Shown: positions 52,401-61,438 of the stretch, in pieces
Layout of the letters: every line of letters starts with the position of its first letter
Numbering within the stretch: position 1 is the stretch's first letter
DNA from: an uncultured Erythrobacter sp.
GTDB lineage: Bacteria > Pseudomonadota > Alphaproteobacteria > Sphingomonadales > Sphingomonadaceae
Direction: 5' to 3'
Length of the DNA: 64,000 nucleotides
Assembly (NCBI GenBank): GCA_947503275.1
Contig: CANNCZ010000001.1
Span: forward strand, 248,001 to 312,000
Position numbers and translations under genes: made by a program
Notes under the pieces: generated by a model
Database searches by the model: none
The model's input: the letters and a program-made list of their open reading frames with translations, nothing else
Told to the model about the DNA's origin: nothing

Positions 52401-54397
52401 TGAATATTCTGCCTGAAGGGTTCGCGGCCGAGCAAGGATCGATCCAAGTCACCACTGATGGTCAAGTCAATCTGATCATCGACCGCGCGATCCCCAGCAT
52501 TCAGTTCTTTGATGGTGCTGATGACATTGGCGATGGCACGATTGATGGCGGCAGCGGCAGCTGGAACCTGACAGACACCAATTGGACCGATGCAAACGGT
52601 GAATTCAACGCCGGCTGGAACGACAATTTCGCTGTGTTTGGCGGCGCCGCTGGCGGCGCTGTTACGGTTGACGATGCGATCACCTTTACCGGCATTCAGT
52701 TCATCACCGATGGCTACACTATCGCAGCCGGTACAGGGGCACTGACGATCAGCGAGGATGCAACGGCATTCCGCGTTGATGAAGGCGTCACTGCAACCAT
52801 CTCTGCGTCAATTGATGGCGATGGCGGCTTGAACAAGTTGGATGCGGGCACGTTGGTTCTGAACGGTGATCACACTTACACAGGTGATACCGTGGTCGAT
52901 GGCGGTTTGCTCGAAGTGAATGGCAGCATCATGTCTGCTGTGACCGTCAATGCAGGCGCTCTGCTCGGCGGAACAGGGACAACGGGCGGCTTGGCGGTCG
53001 CTGGTACGCTTGCCCCGGGGAACAGCATCGGTACGCTCAATGTCACTGGCGATCTGACCTTTGATCCAACGTCTGTTTTGGAGGTTGAGGTTGATCCAAG
53101 CGGTGCGAGTGATCTGGTCGCAGCAACCGGCGATGTGACGATTGATGGCGGCACAGTCAGCGTGCTGACCGGCGGTGCCACTGCGTTTGGCTTTGTTACC
53201 GACTACACAATTGTAACCGCTGGTGGCGAAGTGGATGGCACATTCGATGACGTCATGACGGACCTTGCGTTCCTGACGCCAGCGCTCAGCTACACCGACA
53301 ATTCGGTTCTGCTGTCGCTGCGCCGCAACGATGTCGATTTTGCAAGCGTTGGCGAAACGCCCAACCAAATCGCGACCGGCGCTGCGATCCAGAGCCAAGG
53401 CAATGGTGAGCTTGGCAATATCATCGTCAACCTCGATGCAGCCACCGCGCGCGATGCCTTCGATCAACTTTCAGGCGAAGTGCACCCAAGCGCGCGCACT
53501 GTGATGGCCGAAGACAACCGTTTGGTTCGCAACGCAGTCCTTGATCAACTGACCTTCACCCCCGGCGGCAGCCTGTGGGGCGAAGCTTGGGGTTATACCG
53601 GCGATAGTGATGGCGACAGCAACGCCGCTGGTATCGACCGTGATGGCTTTGGACTTGTAGTCGGCGCAGATGTTGGCCTTGGCGAAGGCGCCAGCATTGG
53701 TGTTGCGGTCAACTATTCCGAAAGCGATTTCGATCTGGATGAGCGCGCTGGTTCTGGCACTGCCAATCTGGGCATGGGTACGGTCGAGACGATCGGCGTT
53801 CTCGCCTATCTCGGCGTTGACCTAGGCGGATTGCGTATTCGGACGGGCGGCGGTTTTGGTGAGAGCGAAGTAAGCACCAACCGCTCTGTCGCATTCGCAG
53901 GCTTCACCGATACGCTGGTCGCGAACTATGATGGCTCGGTCCTGTTCGGCTTCTTCGAAGCGGGTGTGCCCCTTGATTTGGGTAGCGGCCATGTTGAGCC
54001 TTATCTCGGCTTCACCTTTGTTGAAGCAGAGACGCGTGACGTTCGCGAGACGGGCGCAGGCGCGGCATTGCGGATTGCAGAGGACATCACCAATGCAAGC
54101 ACCGGGGTCGCCGGCATCCGCTTCGCAACATCGGACGAAGGCTCATTTCAACTGCGCGGAAATGCCGGGTATCAATTGGGCATTGGCGATCTTGAGCCGA
54201 CCGCCAGCGCTACCTTGGCCAGCGGCAACGCGTTCACGATCGCAGGCGCACCACAATCGCGCCACTCCGGGTTCTTACAAGCGGAAGCCAGCCTCAAAAT
54301 CTCTGACAACAGCTCAATCGGGCTGGCCTATGATGGGATTTATGGCGGCGCATCGCAAGATCATGCCGGTACAGTGCGGATCACGATTGGGTTCTAA
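49490..54397 (+). CDS. Autotransporter (type Va) with beta-helix passenger
   Basis: The 1635-residue protein has a long signal region (about 1-59, ending PAHA), a repetitive Asn/Thr/Gly/Asp-rich passenger of short beta strands (about 60-1340), and an autotransporter beta-domain (about 1350-1635, starting GGSLWGEAWGYTGDSD and ending GTVRITIGF with the terminal Phe). The passenger contains two PATR-type repeats (TLILTGDNTYTGDTTVAGG near 825 and TLVLNGDHTYTGDTVVDGG near 1111) within two modules of about 290 residues. No protease or lipase motif is visible; an adhesive or surface-binding role is likely. GGGGGAAG precedes ATG 49490. It lies between two alginate lyases. Confidence 0.93.
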   Translation: MVKTTTAPAGISAMGTNISGMRAKNRAKSRPSLFGSRLFLGASISSIAMAGLVATPAHAQIVITDNTPVDNPGGQTVTSAEGVTQTVDSGDNIELENNTNDDTVITLGGTHINNDGDDEDVVIFVDNSEDDVVINVLSTGVLQGLDGVIFYEGDGAIITNDGLIAGTGEATEAVVYFDRDADGAVNSLTNNGTITSVGGATIGVDVLLGTDPSSGTVGDEEGIARFTLVNTGTISNTGTDSDADAIHFNGDPGNTGGEDRGCLEGDRINCVVEVDITNSGTISASNANTSNAAIRSESDAVLRGTIVNEAGGMITAETNAIRINGAHADHAVTITNAGTIDGATEAGILIGGTGVTVDNQAGGVINGDDEGIRIDGDSISVRILGGSDVAADVVPANTSITNAGTISGTADGILTASDTLGATITNNATGTISGNEGIDLATGGTVINNGTITGADGDAINIEGTQDATVTLGADSTTSGTDDAVQFAGTGTNTLTVNSGALITGDLQGSTEAGATNVLNLTGMGTDLNNIRAFDFGAVNVDGGVFALSSFATNIGTIALNSGTLLVNAGATGAITVGNGGILGGNGSGGATTVADGGTINPGNLGAADQLRLDALTLSEGSILAFDLGNPADANSSDRLVVVGDVTLDGTLNVTDAGEFGLGVYTLITYGGGLTDNGLEVGAVPDGFEVAQGEVQTSVAGQVNFVVTSLTTVSEDAILFFDGAKIVADGVIDGGTGTWSLTGNNWTNAAGDVNSLWNSQFAVFSGTAGTVTIEGDIEAIGLQFLTDGYVIDAGMGTLALTEAVSNVRVGDDITATIAAPLVGDGGINKVEGGTLILTGDNTYTGDTTVAGGTLMLDGSLVSDTTVSAGAILAGTGTSTGAVTASAGGTVAPGTDGTAGTLTVGDLALSENSILAFDLGAPDTEGSSDRIQVNGDLTLDGLLNATDIGDFGIGVYRLIDYTGTLTDAGLVVNILPEGFAAEQGSIQVTTDGQVNLIIDRAIPSIQFFDGADDIGDGTIDGGSGSWNLTDTNWTDANGEFNAGWNDNFAVFGGAAGGAVTVDDAITFTGIQFITDGYTIAAGTGALTISEDATAFRVDEGVTATISASIDGDGGLNKLDAGTLVLNGDHTYTGDTVVDGGLLEVNGSIMSAVTVNAGALLGGTGTTGGLAVAGTLAPGNSIGTLNVTGDLTFDPTSVLEVEVDPSGASDLVAATGDVTIDGGTVSVLTGGATAFGFVTDYTIVTAGGEVDGTFDDVMTDLAFLTPALSYTDNSVLLSLRRNDVDFASVGETPNQIATGAAIQSQGNGELGNIIVNLDAATARDAFDQLSGEVHPSARTVMAEDNRLVRNAVLDQLTFTPGGSLWGEAWGYTGDSDGDSNAAGIDRDGFGLVVGADVGLGEGASIGVAVNYSESDFDLDERAGSGTANLGMGTVETIGVLAYLGVDLGGLRIRTGGGFGESEVSTNRSVAFAGFTDTLVANYDGSVLFGFFEAGVPLDLGSGHVEPYLGFTFVEAETRDVRETGAGAALRIAEDITNASTGVAGIRFATSDEGSFQLRGNAGYQLGIGDLEPTASATLASGNAFTIAGAPQSRHSGFLQAEASLKISDNSSIGLAYDGIYGGASQDHAGTVRITIGF
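51335..53075 (+). repeat. Two tandem modules of about 290 codons within the autotransporter
   Basis: Segments starting at about 51335 (LTLSEGSILAFDLG) and 52205 (LALSENSILAFDLG) encode the same order of strands, each followed by LFFDGA/QFFDGA at about 51645 and 52503 and by a PATR repeat. The spacing is 858-870 bases. DNA identity is moderate, so this is an old duplication. Confidence 0.85.
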
Positions 54398-54416
54398 TCT
54401 GCGATAGGACCCATAC

Positions 54417-54456
54417 AAAAGTGGCCTCATCTCTGCGGAGATGAGGCCACTTTTTT
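54417..54456. terminator. Bidirectional terminator between autotransporter and second PL7 gene
   Basis: A long stem (AAAAGTGGCCTCATCTC at 54417-54433 with its complement from 54438) and loop TGCG is followed by six T. It can end both the autotransporter transcript and the convergent lyase transcript. Confidence 0.93.
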
Positions 54457-54481
54457 GTTGCCCGCCGCGAGGTTTGCGAGA

Positions 54482-55540
54482 TTACTCTTCAGGCGGAGTT
54501 GAAGCGGTAACCACCAGCCGTGAAAAGGTTGCTTGGGCGTAGTTACCAGCAGCTTTGTCGACCGCCCAATCGCCGGTGCCGGGGCAGCCTGCATACCATT
54601 GAGATTCGCCGGAACGCGTGCTGCATTGGTTATAGACGCCTGCCTTGAAATACAGCGTGTCGCCGCCATATGAGTAAGGGTTGTCCAGCGCATCAGCGCC
54701 CCGAACAAGGCTACGCGTTTGGCGTATTGTTCCCAAGCGCTCGTTGGAGAACGTCAGATACATCGTGTTGCGATGGACATTGATTGTGTAGCTAAATTCT
54801 TCACCCAGAGCGATGCCGTTCTCACCGGGATCTTCCATATTGTCCCATGTGTTCCCGAACACTCCGACCGCCAAATCGGTGCGGTTGGGGTCACCGCGCG
54901 GAAGGTTGCGTTCATAGGTCCAGAATACCGATCCGGTCTCATGGCCGGGAAACTTCTTATAGTAGATTTTGATCGGCTCATTGCCGTAACCAAAGCCACT
55001 GCGTGTGTTGTCATATTTGGTGGCGTGGATTTGTCCCACAACCGCCGAATAGGACGGGCGCTTGGTAGGATCACCGGCATTCGTCGACACGTGATCGACC
55101 CGAAGGGTCGCTTCCATACGTCCACCGATAGAGGCAAACATATCCGAGCTGCGACGCGCCTCGACCGCGAAATTGTTTTCTGGGTCATGCGTGCCAATGC
55201 GAGTATTGGTGCCGCGCAACATCTGGCGCAGTTCGCTGCGGGTGTTGGTCGTGTTAGCGGTAGTCACAGCCTTGTTTGGCGATGCAAAGACCATGTGGCC
55301 GTTTTCATCGAGATAGAAGAAATCGGAATGCGAGTAGTCCTGAATGTCGCGCACATCGACTTCGTCAGGCTTGCCATCGCTATTATCGTCGGTGGGAAGA
55401 GTGATTTTCCATTGGCTCAAATCAAACGCTGAACCGGGAGCACGCGCTTCGTCATTGCTGGCGATAACCGCCATCGGAGCGCTCAGCGCAAGAAGGCCCC
55501 CCAGAGCGAGGTTTCGCTTGCTGAAAATTCTACCAATCAT
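54482..55540 (-). CDS. Alginate lyase, PL7 family
   Basis: The 352-residue protein has a signal peptide (LALGGLLALSAPMAVIAS) and then a PL7 domain over its length: WKITLPTDDNSDGKPDEVDV, NTRSELRQMLRG near residue 100, VVGQIHATKYDN near 170 and YFKAGVYNQCST near 300. It is a soluble periplasmic or secreted lyase and a paralogue of the lipoprotein at 47791. Two C-terminal cysteines may form a disulfide. It converges with the autotransporter across a strong terminator. Confidence 0.93.
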   Translation of the reverse strand: MIGRIFSKRNLALGGLLALSAPMAVIASNDEARAPGSAFDLSQWKITLPTDDNSDGKPDEVDVRDIQDYSHSDFFYLDENGHMVFASPNKAVTTANTTNTRSELRQMLRGTNTRIGTHDPENNFAVEARRSSDMFASIGGRMEATLRVDHVSTNAGDPTKRPSYSAVVGQIHATKYDNTRSGFGYGNEPIKIYYKKFPGHETGSVFWTYERNLPRGDPNRTDLAVGVFGNTWDNMEDPGENGIALGEEFSYTINVHRNTMYLTFSNERLGTIRQTRSLVRGADALDNPYSYGGDTLYFKAGVYNQCSTRSGESQWYAGCPGTGDWAVDKAAGNYAQATFSRLVVTASTPPEE

Positions 55541-55699
55541 GTGCACCCTTTTACTCTCCAATACCGAAAAAACGAGCATACCAGTTTATGGACGAATACA
55601 ATCTGAACGGCAAATCTTTCTGGTGGATTCGCGCGGGCGCATCCGCCACTGCTAAAGGCGGTGTTTAGCCGTGCCCGCTGATCAAGGAATTGTGTGAAA

Positions 55700-56806
55700 A
55701 TGAAGACCAGAGCTGCCGTTGCATTTGAACCCAAAAAGCCGCTCGAGATTGTCGAACTTGACCTCGAAGGGCCGCGTGCTGGCGAAGTAATGGTTGAGAT
55801 TATGGCGACCGGCATTTGCCACACCGATGCTTACACGCTGGACGGGTTGGATAGTGAGGGGCTGTTCCCCAGCGTTCTGGGCCATGAAGGAGCCGGCATT
55901 GTGCGCGAAGTTGGGGCTGGCGTGACATCGCTCGTTCCGGGCGATCATGTGATCCCACTTTACACGCCCGAATGCCGCCAGTGCAAAATGTGCCTGAGTG
56001 GAAAGACCAATTTGTGCAGCGCAATTCGCGCGACACAGGGGCAGGGCTTAATGCCTGATGGGACGTCCCGCTTCAGTTATAAGGGAGAGACGATCTATCA
56101 CTACATGGGATGTTCGACGTTCTCCAACTTCACAGTCCTACCCGAAATCGCGCTGGCAAAAATCCGCACAGATGCTCCGTTTGAAAGCGCCTGTTACGTT
56201 GGCTGCGGGGTCACCACCGGAGTCGGAGCGGTGACCAACACCGCGAAAGTGCAACCGGGTGACAATGTGGTCGTCTTCGGACTTGGGGGGATTGGGCTCA
56301 ACGTGATCCAAGGCGCGCGCATGGCAGGCGCAGACCGGATCGTTGGCGTCGATATCAACCCATCGAAGCGCGAATGGGGCGAAAAGTTCGGCATGACCGA
56401 CTTCGTCAATCCAAAGGAAACAGTGGACGTCGTCGCGCATTTGGTTGAGCTGTTGGATGGCGGCGCAGACTACTCATTCGATTGCACCGGCAACACCGAA
56501 GTTATGCGGCAAGCGCTTGAATGCTGCCACAAAGGGTGGGGCACTTCGATTATCATCGGCGTTGCCGAAGCTGGAAAAGAGATCGCCACGCGACCGTTTC
56601 AATTGGTAACGGGGCGCAATTGGCGCGGCACGGCGTTTGGAGGGGCCAAGGGTCGCACTGATGTGCCCAAGATCGTCGATTGGTACATGAACGGTAAGAT
56701 CGCGATTGACCCGATGATCACGCACAAATTGACGCTGGAGGAGATCAATAAGGGCTTTGATCTGATGCATTCTGGCGAGAGCATCCGTTCTGTGGTGGTC
56801 TTCTAG
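55700..56806 (+). CDS. adhI: S-(hydroxymethyl)glutathione dehydrogenase (class III alcohol dehydrogenase)
   Basis: The 368-residue zinc enzyme oxidises the formaldehyde-glutathione adduct. The catalytic zinc region [14 protein letters not shown] and [15 protein letters not shown] are followed by structural-zinc cysteines ([16 protein letters not shown]) and the NAD fold [20 protein letters not shown]. These and the length fit class III ADH (FrmA/AdhI) rather than ethanol dehydrogenase. ATG 55700 is preferred to a GTG six bases upstream. Confidence 0.93.
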   Translation: MKTRAAVAFEPKKPLEIVELDLEGPRAGEVMVEIMATGICHTDAYTLDGLDSEGLFPSVLGHEGAGIVREVGAGVTSLVPGDHVIPLYTPECRQCKMCLSGKTNLCSAIRATQGQGLMPDGTSRFSYKGETIYHYMGCSTFSNFTVLPEIALAKIRTDAPFESACYVGCGVTTGVGAVTNTAKVQPGDNVVVFGLGGIGLNVIQGARMAGADRIVGVDINPSKREWGEKFGMTDFVNPKETVDVVAHLVELLDGGADYSFDCTGNTEVMRQALECCHKGWGTSIIIGVAEAGKEIATRPFQLVTGRNWRGTAFGGAKGRTDVPKIVDWYMNGKIAIDPMITHKLTLEEINKGFDLMHSGESIRSVVVF

Positions 56807-56816
56807 GCGGCCAATT

Positions 56817-57230
56817 CTATCGAACAGTTAGCCTGATCAAATTGCGATTATCATTGCGCCGGTAGGTGATGTCCTCTCCCCATGTTCGCACAATGGCGAG
56901 GCCAACGCCGCCGCCGGTTTCCGGGTCTGGTCCTGCAAATCGTGTGGTGTCCGTTGGGTCGAATGGCGGACCGTCATCCTCCAGCTCAACGATAACGGCA
57001 TCGCCTGTGTCATCCAGCGAAAGCCAAAGGGACACGTCACTCGACGCGCCTCCATAACGTAAACAATTGGATACTAGCTCTTCAATAATGATCGATGCCT
57101 TGACACAGGCGCTCTCATCAAGGCAGCTTTGCCGGAGGAATTCGCGCGCGAACTCAAGCGCCTCCACAATCGTGGAGCGCGGATCGCGACCGCTGGCTAC
57201 AAATGCCGAAAATCGTCTGCTTCGGTCCAT
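56817..57230 (-). CDS. RsbW-like anti-sigma serine kinase (HATPase)
   Basis: The 137-residue protein is a single GHKL ATPase domain: N-box VKASIIIEELVSNCLRYGG, G1 LEDDGPPFDPTDTT and G2 GGGVGLAIVRTWGED. Such small kinases (RsbW/SpoIIAB type) phosphorylate a STAS antagonist and bind a sigma factor or another target. The matching STAS protein and SpoIIE-type phosphatase are encoded 2-5 kb away on the same strand. It lies divergent from fecR, 37 bases away. Confidence 0.88.
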   Translation of the reverse strand: MDRSRRFSAFVASGRDPRSTIVEALEFAREFLRQSCLDESACVKASIIIEELVSNCLRYGGASSDVSLWLSLDDTGDAVIVELEDDGPPFDPTDTTRFAGPDPETGGGVGLAIVRTWGEDITYRRNDNRNLIRLTVR

Positions 57231-57267
57231 AATTGTATGCTAACACAAACTCCTAGGGGGAGGACAC

Positions 57268-57705
57268 ATGCGAAACGTAAAGCTTCTTATCGCAGCATTG
57301 GCGGCCTTTTTGGTCGCGCAACCGGCACTCGCAGATATTGGTCGTATCAAGAATGTGACAAGCGGTGTCCAGATAATCCGCGATGGCCGCACAATTACCG
57401 CGCGCCCGGGCTTTCCGCTTGAAGTGGGCGACCAGATCCGCACTGGCAACCGTGCGCGGGTCGGGATCACCCTTTCGGACGATTCTCGCATGGCGTTGGG
57501 CCCGAATAGCCGCATCACCCTCTCTGAATATGAATACAATCGCCGCCGCCAAACGGGGCGGTCAGTAACAACAGTCAATCGTGGTCGTTTGGGTGTCACA
57601 TCCGGCAACATCACGCGAAGCGGCAGAGACCAGATGCGAGTGCGCACACCGACATCAACCTTGGGCGTGCGCGGCACCACCTTTGTGGTTGAGGTGAGAG
57701 GATGA
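57268..57705 (+). CDS. FecR-domain exported protein
   Basis: The 145-residue protein has a signal peptide (LLIAALAAFLVAQPALAD) and a FecR domain: VTSGVQIIRDGRTITARPG, LEVGDQIRTGNRARVGITLS and the ending MRVRTPTSTLGVRGTTFVVE. In such stand-alone forms it is a periplasmic beta-rich protein of unknown role rather than the iron-dicitrate sensor. Its stop overlaps the OmpA-like gene start. Confidence 0.88.
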   Translation: MRNVKLLIAALAAFLVAQPALADIGRIKNVTSGVQIIRDGRTITARPGFPLEVGDQIRTGNRARVGITLSDDSRMALGPNSRITLSEYEYNRRRQTGRSVTTVNRGRLGVTSGNITRSGRDQMRVRTPTSTLGVRGTTFVVEVRG

Positions 57706-58385
57706 TGCGTCGCGGTTTTGCGCTCGCTGTCACTCTTGGTGCTTCTACCGTACTTGCTGCTTGCGTTCAGGGCGATCGCGTGACGCTCATGACCCACTCC
57801 GACGGTGGCGAAGTTGGCGAAGTCGCCGTGATTGATGAGGAGACTGAGCAGGATTTGGCCGTTCTCAACCGAGCCAACCAACAGGCAAAGTTGACTGGGC
57901 GCGCGCCGCGCGTTCGCGATTTGGATGGCGTTAATCCCGAATATCAGGAGCTGATCAACAGCCTGCCTGTCGCATCCGATTCAGCCGCTTTGCCCGGCTT
58001 TAGCACCGGCGTTGGCGGACTGACTGAGGCACATAGAGCCGCAATTCTTGGCCATATGTGTAAGGTGGCATGGCAAGGGGGATGCACTCAATTCTATCCA
58101 GCCAAATGTGGCAATCCGGGCGCCGATCAAGACGCGGATTGCCCACCGGCGCGTCCCGGTTATCAGGTGCTCGTGCGCGGCTTTACCGATTCCGAGGGAG
58201 ACGAGGCACTCAATTCGCGCCTGTCACAAGAGCGCGCCGAAGCAGTCGCTGCCTATATGCGCGAGCAGGGCTATGAAGTTGCGGCAGAAGATGTGCTGGG
58301 CATGGGGGAATTTTCTGCCAGGCGCGCCAATGGAGACGAGGTGCCTGACCCCGACTATCGCCGGGTTGATGTCGTTATCCGCTAA
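57702..58385 (+). CDS. OmpA-like peptidoglycan-binding lipoprotein
   Basis: The 227-residue protein has a lipoprotein signal (GASTVLAACVQ), a variable N-terminal part and a C-terminal OmpA-like domain: LVRGFTDSEGDEALNSRLSQ, ERAEAVAAYMREQGYE, DYRRVDVVIR. The domain carries an insertion with cysteines (about residues 125-150). It would tie the outer membrane to peptidoglycan. It is cotranslated with fecR, and its stop overlaps the convergent CHASE2-phosphatase stop. Confidence 0.88.
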   Translation: MMRRGFALAVTLGASTVLAACVQGDRVTLMTHSDGGEVGEVAVIDEETEQDLAVLNRANQQAKLTGRAPRVRDLDGVNPEYQELINSLPVASDSAALPGFSTGVGGLTEAHRAAILGHMCKVAWQGGCTQFYPAKCGNPGADQDADCPPARPGYQVLVRGFTDSEGDEALNSRLSQERAEAVAAYMREQGYEVAAEDVLGMGEFSARRANGDEVPDPDYRRVDVVIR

Positions 58386-60466
58386 TCTGCGGAACCGAGA
58401 TATCGTAAAGCGAAGATCGTAAGATCATCCGTCGGATCATTCGCACCTTCGAAAGCCGCGATCTTATCGGCGAGATGCGTTGCCCGCTCCTGCGCAGTCG
58501 CATCGCCTGCTGAACGAAGCGCGTCAACGACACCCGTCATTCCGAACAGGGCATTGTCGTTGTTCGCCGCCTCGGTCGCACCGTCGCTGATAATGACCAA
58601 GGTCTCGCCCGCGGCCAGCTCAACCGGTTCGGCTTTGTAGGGGAAATCGATCACGCATAGCGGCGGTCCGCCTTTCATTGCGATCGTGTCAACCGAGCCG
58701 TCTTTGCGCAAAATCATCGGGTTTTCATGCCCCGCATTGATCATCTGCACTGCGCCTGTCGAACAGTCGATTGTGCCCACCAACATCGTGAGGCCCATCT
58801 CATCATCGGCTTCATCCATCAGGTCAAAATTGAGCGCGGCGAGAGCGGTATGAAGCCCATCTCCGGCACGTGCCAAATTGCTTTTCGATAGCGTTTTTGA
58901 AAGCGCCATAAACAGCGCGGCGGGAACGCCTTTGCCGGTCACGTCCGCGACCAAGAACAAGAGCAGGTTCTCGCTAATCTTGACCGCATCGAAAAAGTCA
59001 CCGCCAACCGATTTAGCAGGACGCAGGATGCGGCCAATCTGGGTCCTGTGATCAAGCCGCGAGAGGGTTTTCTCACCTGGCACCATACTCATCTGGATGC
59101 GGCGCGCGGCCTCCAATTCGCCCTTTTGTTCAGAGGCTGCTACGCGTTCTTCGACCAATTCCATGGCCAATCGAGTGCGCTCAGAGCGGGCGATGGCGTA
59201 TCGGGTTACAATCACCGCGATTGCCGCGCAAATCCCCACCATTAAGGGGCGCACTGGGTCAAACAGCAGATTGGCCTGCGTGTAAGCAATCCATGATGCA
59301 AATGGCAGCGTGATAGCAAAGGCAAAAGCAGGCCATAACAGCCATGTGCGCCATGCAAATGCTGCCAGAAAGACCAGGGCGAGCAAACACAGCGCCGCAA
59401 CGATCTCCACTGCCGCGATCCAATCCGGGCGGTCGAGCCATGCGCCATCTAGAATTGCGTCGACGGCCATCGCCTGGAGAAGCACGCCGTCAACTTCGCT
59501 TTGCAAAGGTGTGGCGACGATGTCGTATGTGCCGGTCGCGCCAACGCCAACAATGACCGTCTTTCCTTGGAAAACTTCGGGAGACAGTTCGCCGTTGAAG
59601 ACTTGAAGCGCGGAATATTGTGGAACGTTGGTGTTGCGCGCCATCTTAAAACGCATTTGTGCATTGTTATCCGTGGGCAATACCCTGTCGCCCATCGTCA
59701 GCTCACGGCCATTCCAGGATAGGTCCTCTTCACCTGATGCAATCCTGGCGAGTTCCAACGCAAAACCCGGTGCCACATTGTCACCCACCTGCATCGACAA
59801 CGGCACACGGCGAAGGATCCCGTCATCATCCGGCTGGCCATTGACCATACCCTGACTAAACGCGGCGAGGTCCAATTTATCAATGCTGTAAAGCAAGCGA
59901 TTGGCTTGCAGCGTACCCTCTGGCGGTGTCCCTGCGACCGTGTAAGAAAAGACCGCATTTTCCGCAGCGACCCCTCCTGTTTCAATCGCGGTTCTTGCCA
60001 TGACAACCGGCCTTGTTCCGATCACATCGGCAAAGACATCATCCATATTGGGAAGCGCGAGGATCCGCTCTCGCATCTGCGCGTCGAGTTCGTCTTCAAG
60101 GTAAACCTCGACGAATTCTTCCGGTCCCACCGGGTCAGGTTCAACGAAATAGATGTCGATGCCAATCGCGGCGGGTTCGGACCGGCCAATCAACTCGATC
60201 AATTGCGCCATTTGATATCTGGGCCAAGGCCAAACACGCGTTTCCGCGACGCTTTCATCGTCGATCATGACGACCACGACATTGTCATCCGACATCTCAA
60301 GCGGGGAGGCGCGCTGCCACGTGTCGAAAACTGTGTGGCGACCAAAATCGCCCGCGATCAGGCTCAGCGCTGCTCCGATGATCCCGCCGATCAAAACCGC
60401 GCGGATGATCAAGGTGCGGGCGCGGCGGGATCTAACGGTGTCAGAGCTGGACACAATATCCGTCAT
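58382..60466 (-). CDS. CHASE2-SpoIIE membrane phosphatase
   Basis: The 694-residue protein has an N-terminal membrane helix (about 23-42), a periplasmic CHASE2 sensor domain (about 45-330, DTWQRASPLEMSDDNVVVVM, PAAIGIDIYFVEPD), three membrane helices (about 340-420), then a PP2C-like SpoIIE domain (about 450-690) with RRIQMSMVPGE, FLVADVTGKGVPAALFMALS, MINAGHENPMILR and LVIISDGATEAANN. It would dephosphorylate the STAS antagonist in response to an envelope signal. Its start overlaps the MBL gene by 26 bases. Confidence 0.93.
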   Translation of the reverse strand: MTDIVSSSDTVRSRRARTLIIRAVLIGGIIGAALSLIAGDFGRHTVFDTWQRASPLEMSDDNVVVVMIDDESVAETRVWPWPRYQMAQLIELIGRSEPAAIGIDIYFVEPDPVGPEEFVEVYLEDELDAQMRERILALPNMDDVFADVIGTRPVVMARTAIETGGVAAENAVFSYTVAGTPPEGTLQANRLLYSIDKLDLAAFSQGMVNGQPDDDGILRRVPLSMQVGDNVAPGFALELARIASGEEDLSWNGRELTMGDRVLPTDNNAQMRFKMARNTNVPQYSALQVFNGELSPEVFQGKTVIVGVGATGTYDIVATPLQSEVDGVLLQAMAVDAILDGAWLDRPDWIAAVEIVAALCLLALVFLAAFAWRTWLLWPAFAFAITLPFASWIAYTQANLLFDPVRPLMVGICAAIAVIVTRYAIARSERTRLAMELVEERVAASEQKGELEAARRIQMSMVPGEKTLSRLDHRTQIGRILRPAKSVGGDFFDAVKISENLLLFLVADVTGKGVPAALFMALSKTLSKSNLARAGDGLHTALAALNFDLMDEADDEMGLTMLVGTIDCSTGAVQMINAGHENPMILRKDGSVDTIAMKGGPPLCVIDFPYKAEPVELAAGETLVIISDGATEAANNDNALFGMTGVVDALRSAGDATAQERATHLADKIAAFEGANDPTDDLTIFALRYLGSAD

Positions 60467-61406
60467 ACGAACACAAGACTTCCAAATCGCGCCCGTTACG
60501 GGTCAGCTCTTCATAACGGATCGTCTCGCTATGCATCCGCTGAATGTCTGCATCGCTATAGGTCGGCTCGTGGTGGAACAGCGCCAGCCGCTTGGCTCGC
60601 GCACTGTGGCACAGATCAACCGCGACGATGTTGGAGGAATGCCCCCAATCCTCTTTCATGGAAACACTGTCAGCGAGCGAATACATCGTGTCGGCAATCA
60701 CCAAATCAGCGTCCGACATGAAATCGACCATTGCGCGCTCGGCGTCCATATTGTCGATCTTATATTCGGCGTCTGTCGAATAGATCGCCACGCGTCCTTC
60801 GCTGTCTTTGAAGCGGTAGCCATAGCTCGCATGGCTGTGTTCTTGTTCAATCAGCGAGACCGTTAGCTCACCGATTTGATATTCTTTGCCAGTCTCAAGA
60901 GTGCGAAACTCAATGTCCGCTTTCAGCCAGTGAAAAGGCACCGGGAATGAGATTTCCTCTTGCTGACGGCGCAGCGCCTCTTCGGCGTCTGAGTGTCCAG
61001 CATGGATGATGACTTTGGCCCCTTCAACAAAGGCGGGCACAAAGAACGGGAACCCCATGATGTGGTCCCAATGCAGATGCGACAGGAAGAAGTGCCATTC
61101 TTTCGGGCGATCACCATCCGCCAGACGGCGCAGCGTATCCAGCCCATATTCGCGTAGGCCCGAACCCATGTCGCAAACAACAAACGCGCCTTCGCCCACG
61201 TCGACTTCGACACAGCTGGTTGCGCCGCCATACCCCTGACCCACGGCGAAGTCGAGTTCGTCGCGCGCAAATGCAAGTGCTTGTTCTTTGTCGGAAAATG
61301 TCTTTCCATTGGCATGGAGAAGCGCGTCGGCGACCTTATCGGTGATGGTCGAGGCGTGAGGAGCCACGGGCAGCGAGCCGCGTGTCCCCCAAAACCGGAT
61401 CTGCAT
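60441..61406 (-). CDS. MBL-fold metallo-hydrolase
   Basis: The 321-residue protein opens with MQIRFWGTRGSLPVA and has the zinc motif SHLHWDHIMGF near residue 110, then IYSTDAEYKIDNM and VIADTMYSLADSVSMKEDWG, typical of an RNase Z-like/ComA-like MBL subgroup found next to signalling genes. The substrate is unknown. It lies 32 bases after the STAS gene and overlaps the CHASE2-SpoIIE gene. Confidence 0.9.
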   Translation of the reverse strand: MQIRFWGTRGSLPVAPHASTITDKVADALLHANGKTFSDKEQALAFARDELDFAVGQGYGGATSCVEVDVGEGAFVVCDMGSGLREYGLDTLRRLADGDRPKEWHFFLSHLHWDHIMGFPFFVPAFVEGAKVIIHAGHSDAEEALRRQQEEISFPVPFHWLKADIEFRTLETGKEYQIGELTVSLIEQEHSHASYGYRFKDSEGRVAIYSTDAEYKIDNMDAERAMVDFMSDADLVIADTMYSLADSVSMKEDWGHSSNIVAVDLCHSARAKRLALFHHEPTYSDADIQRMHSETIRYEELTRNGRDLEVLCSYDGYCVQL

Positions 61407-61438
61407 ACTTCCCCCCCAGGATAATCAGCCGCAAAATG

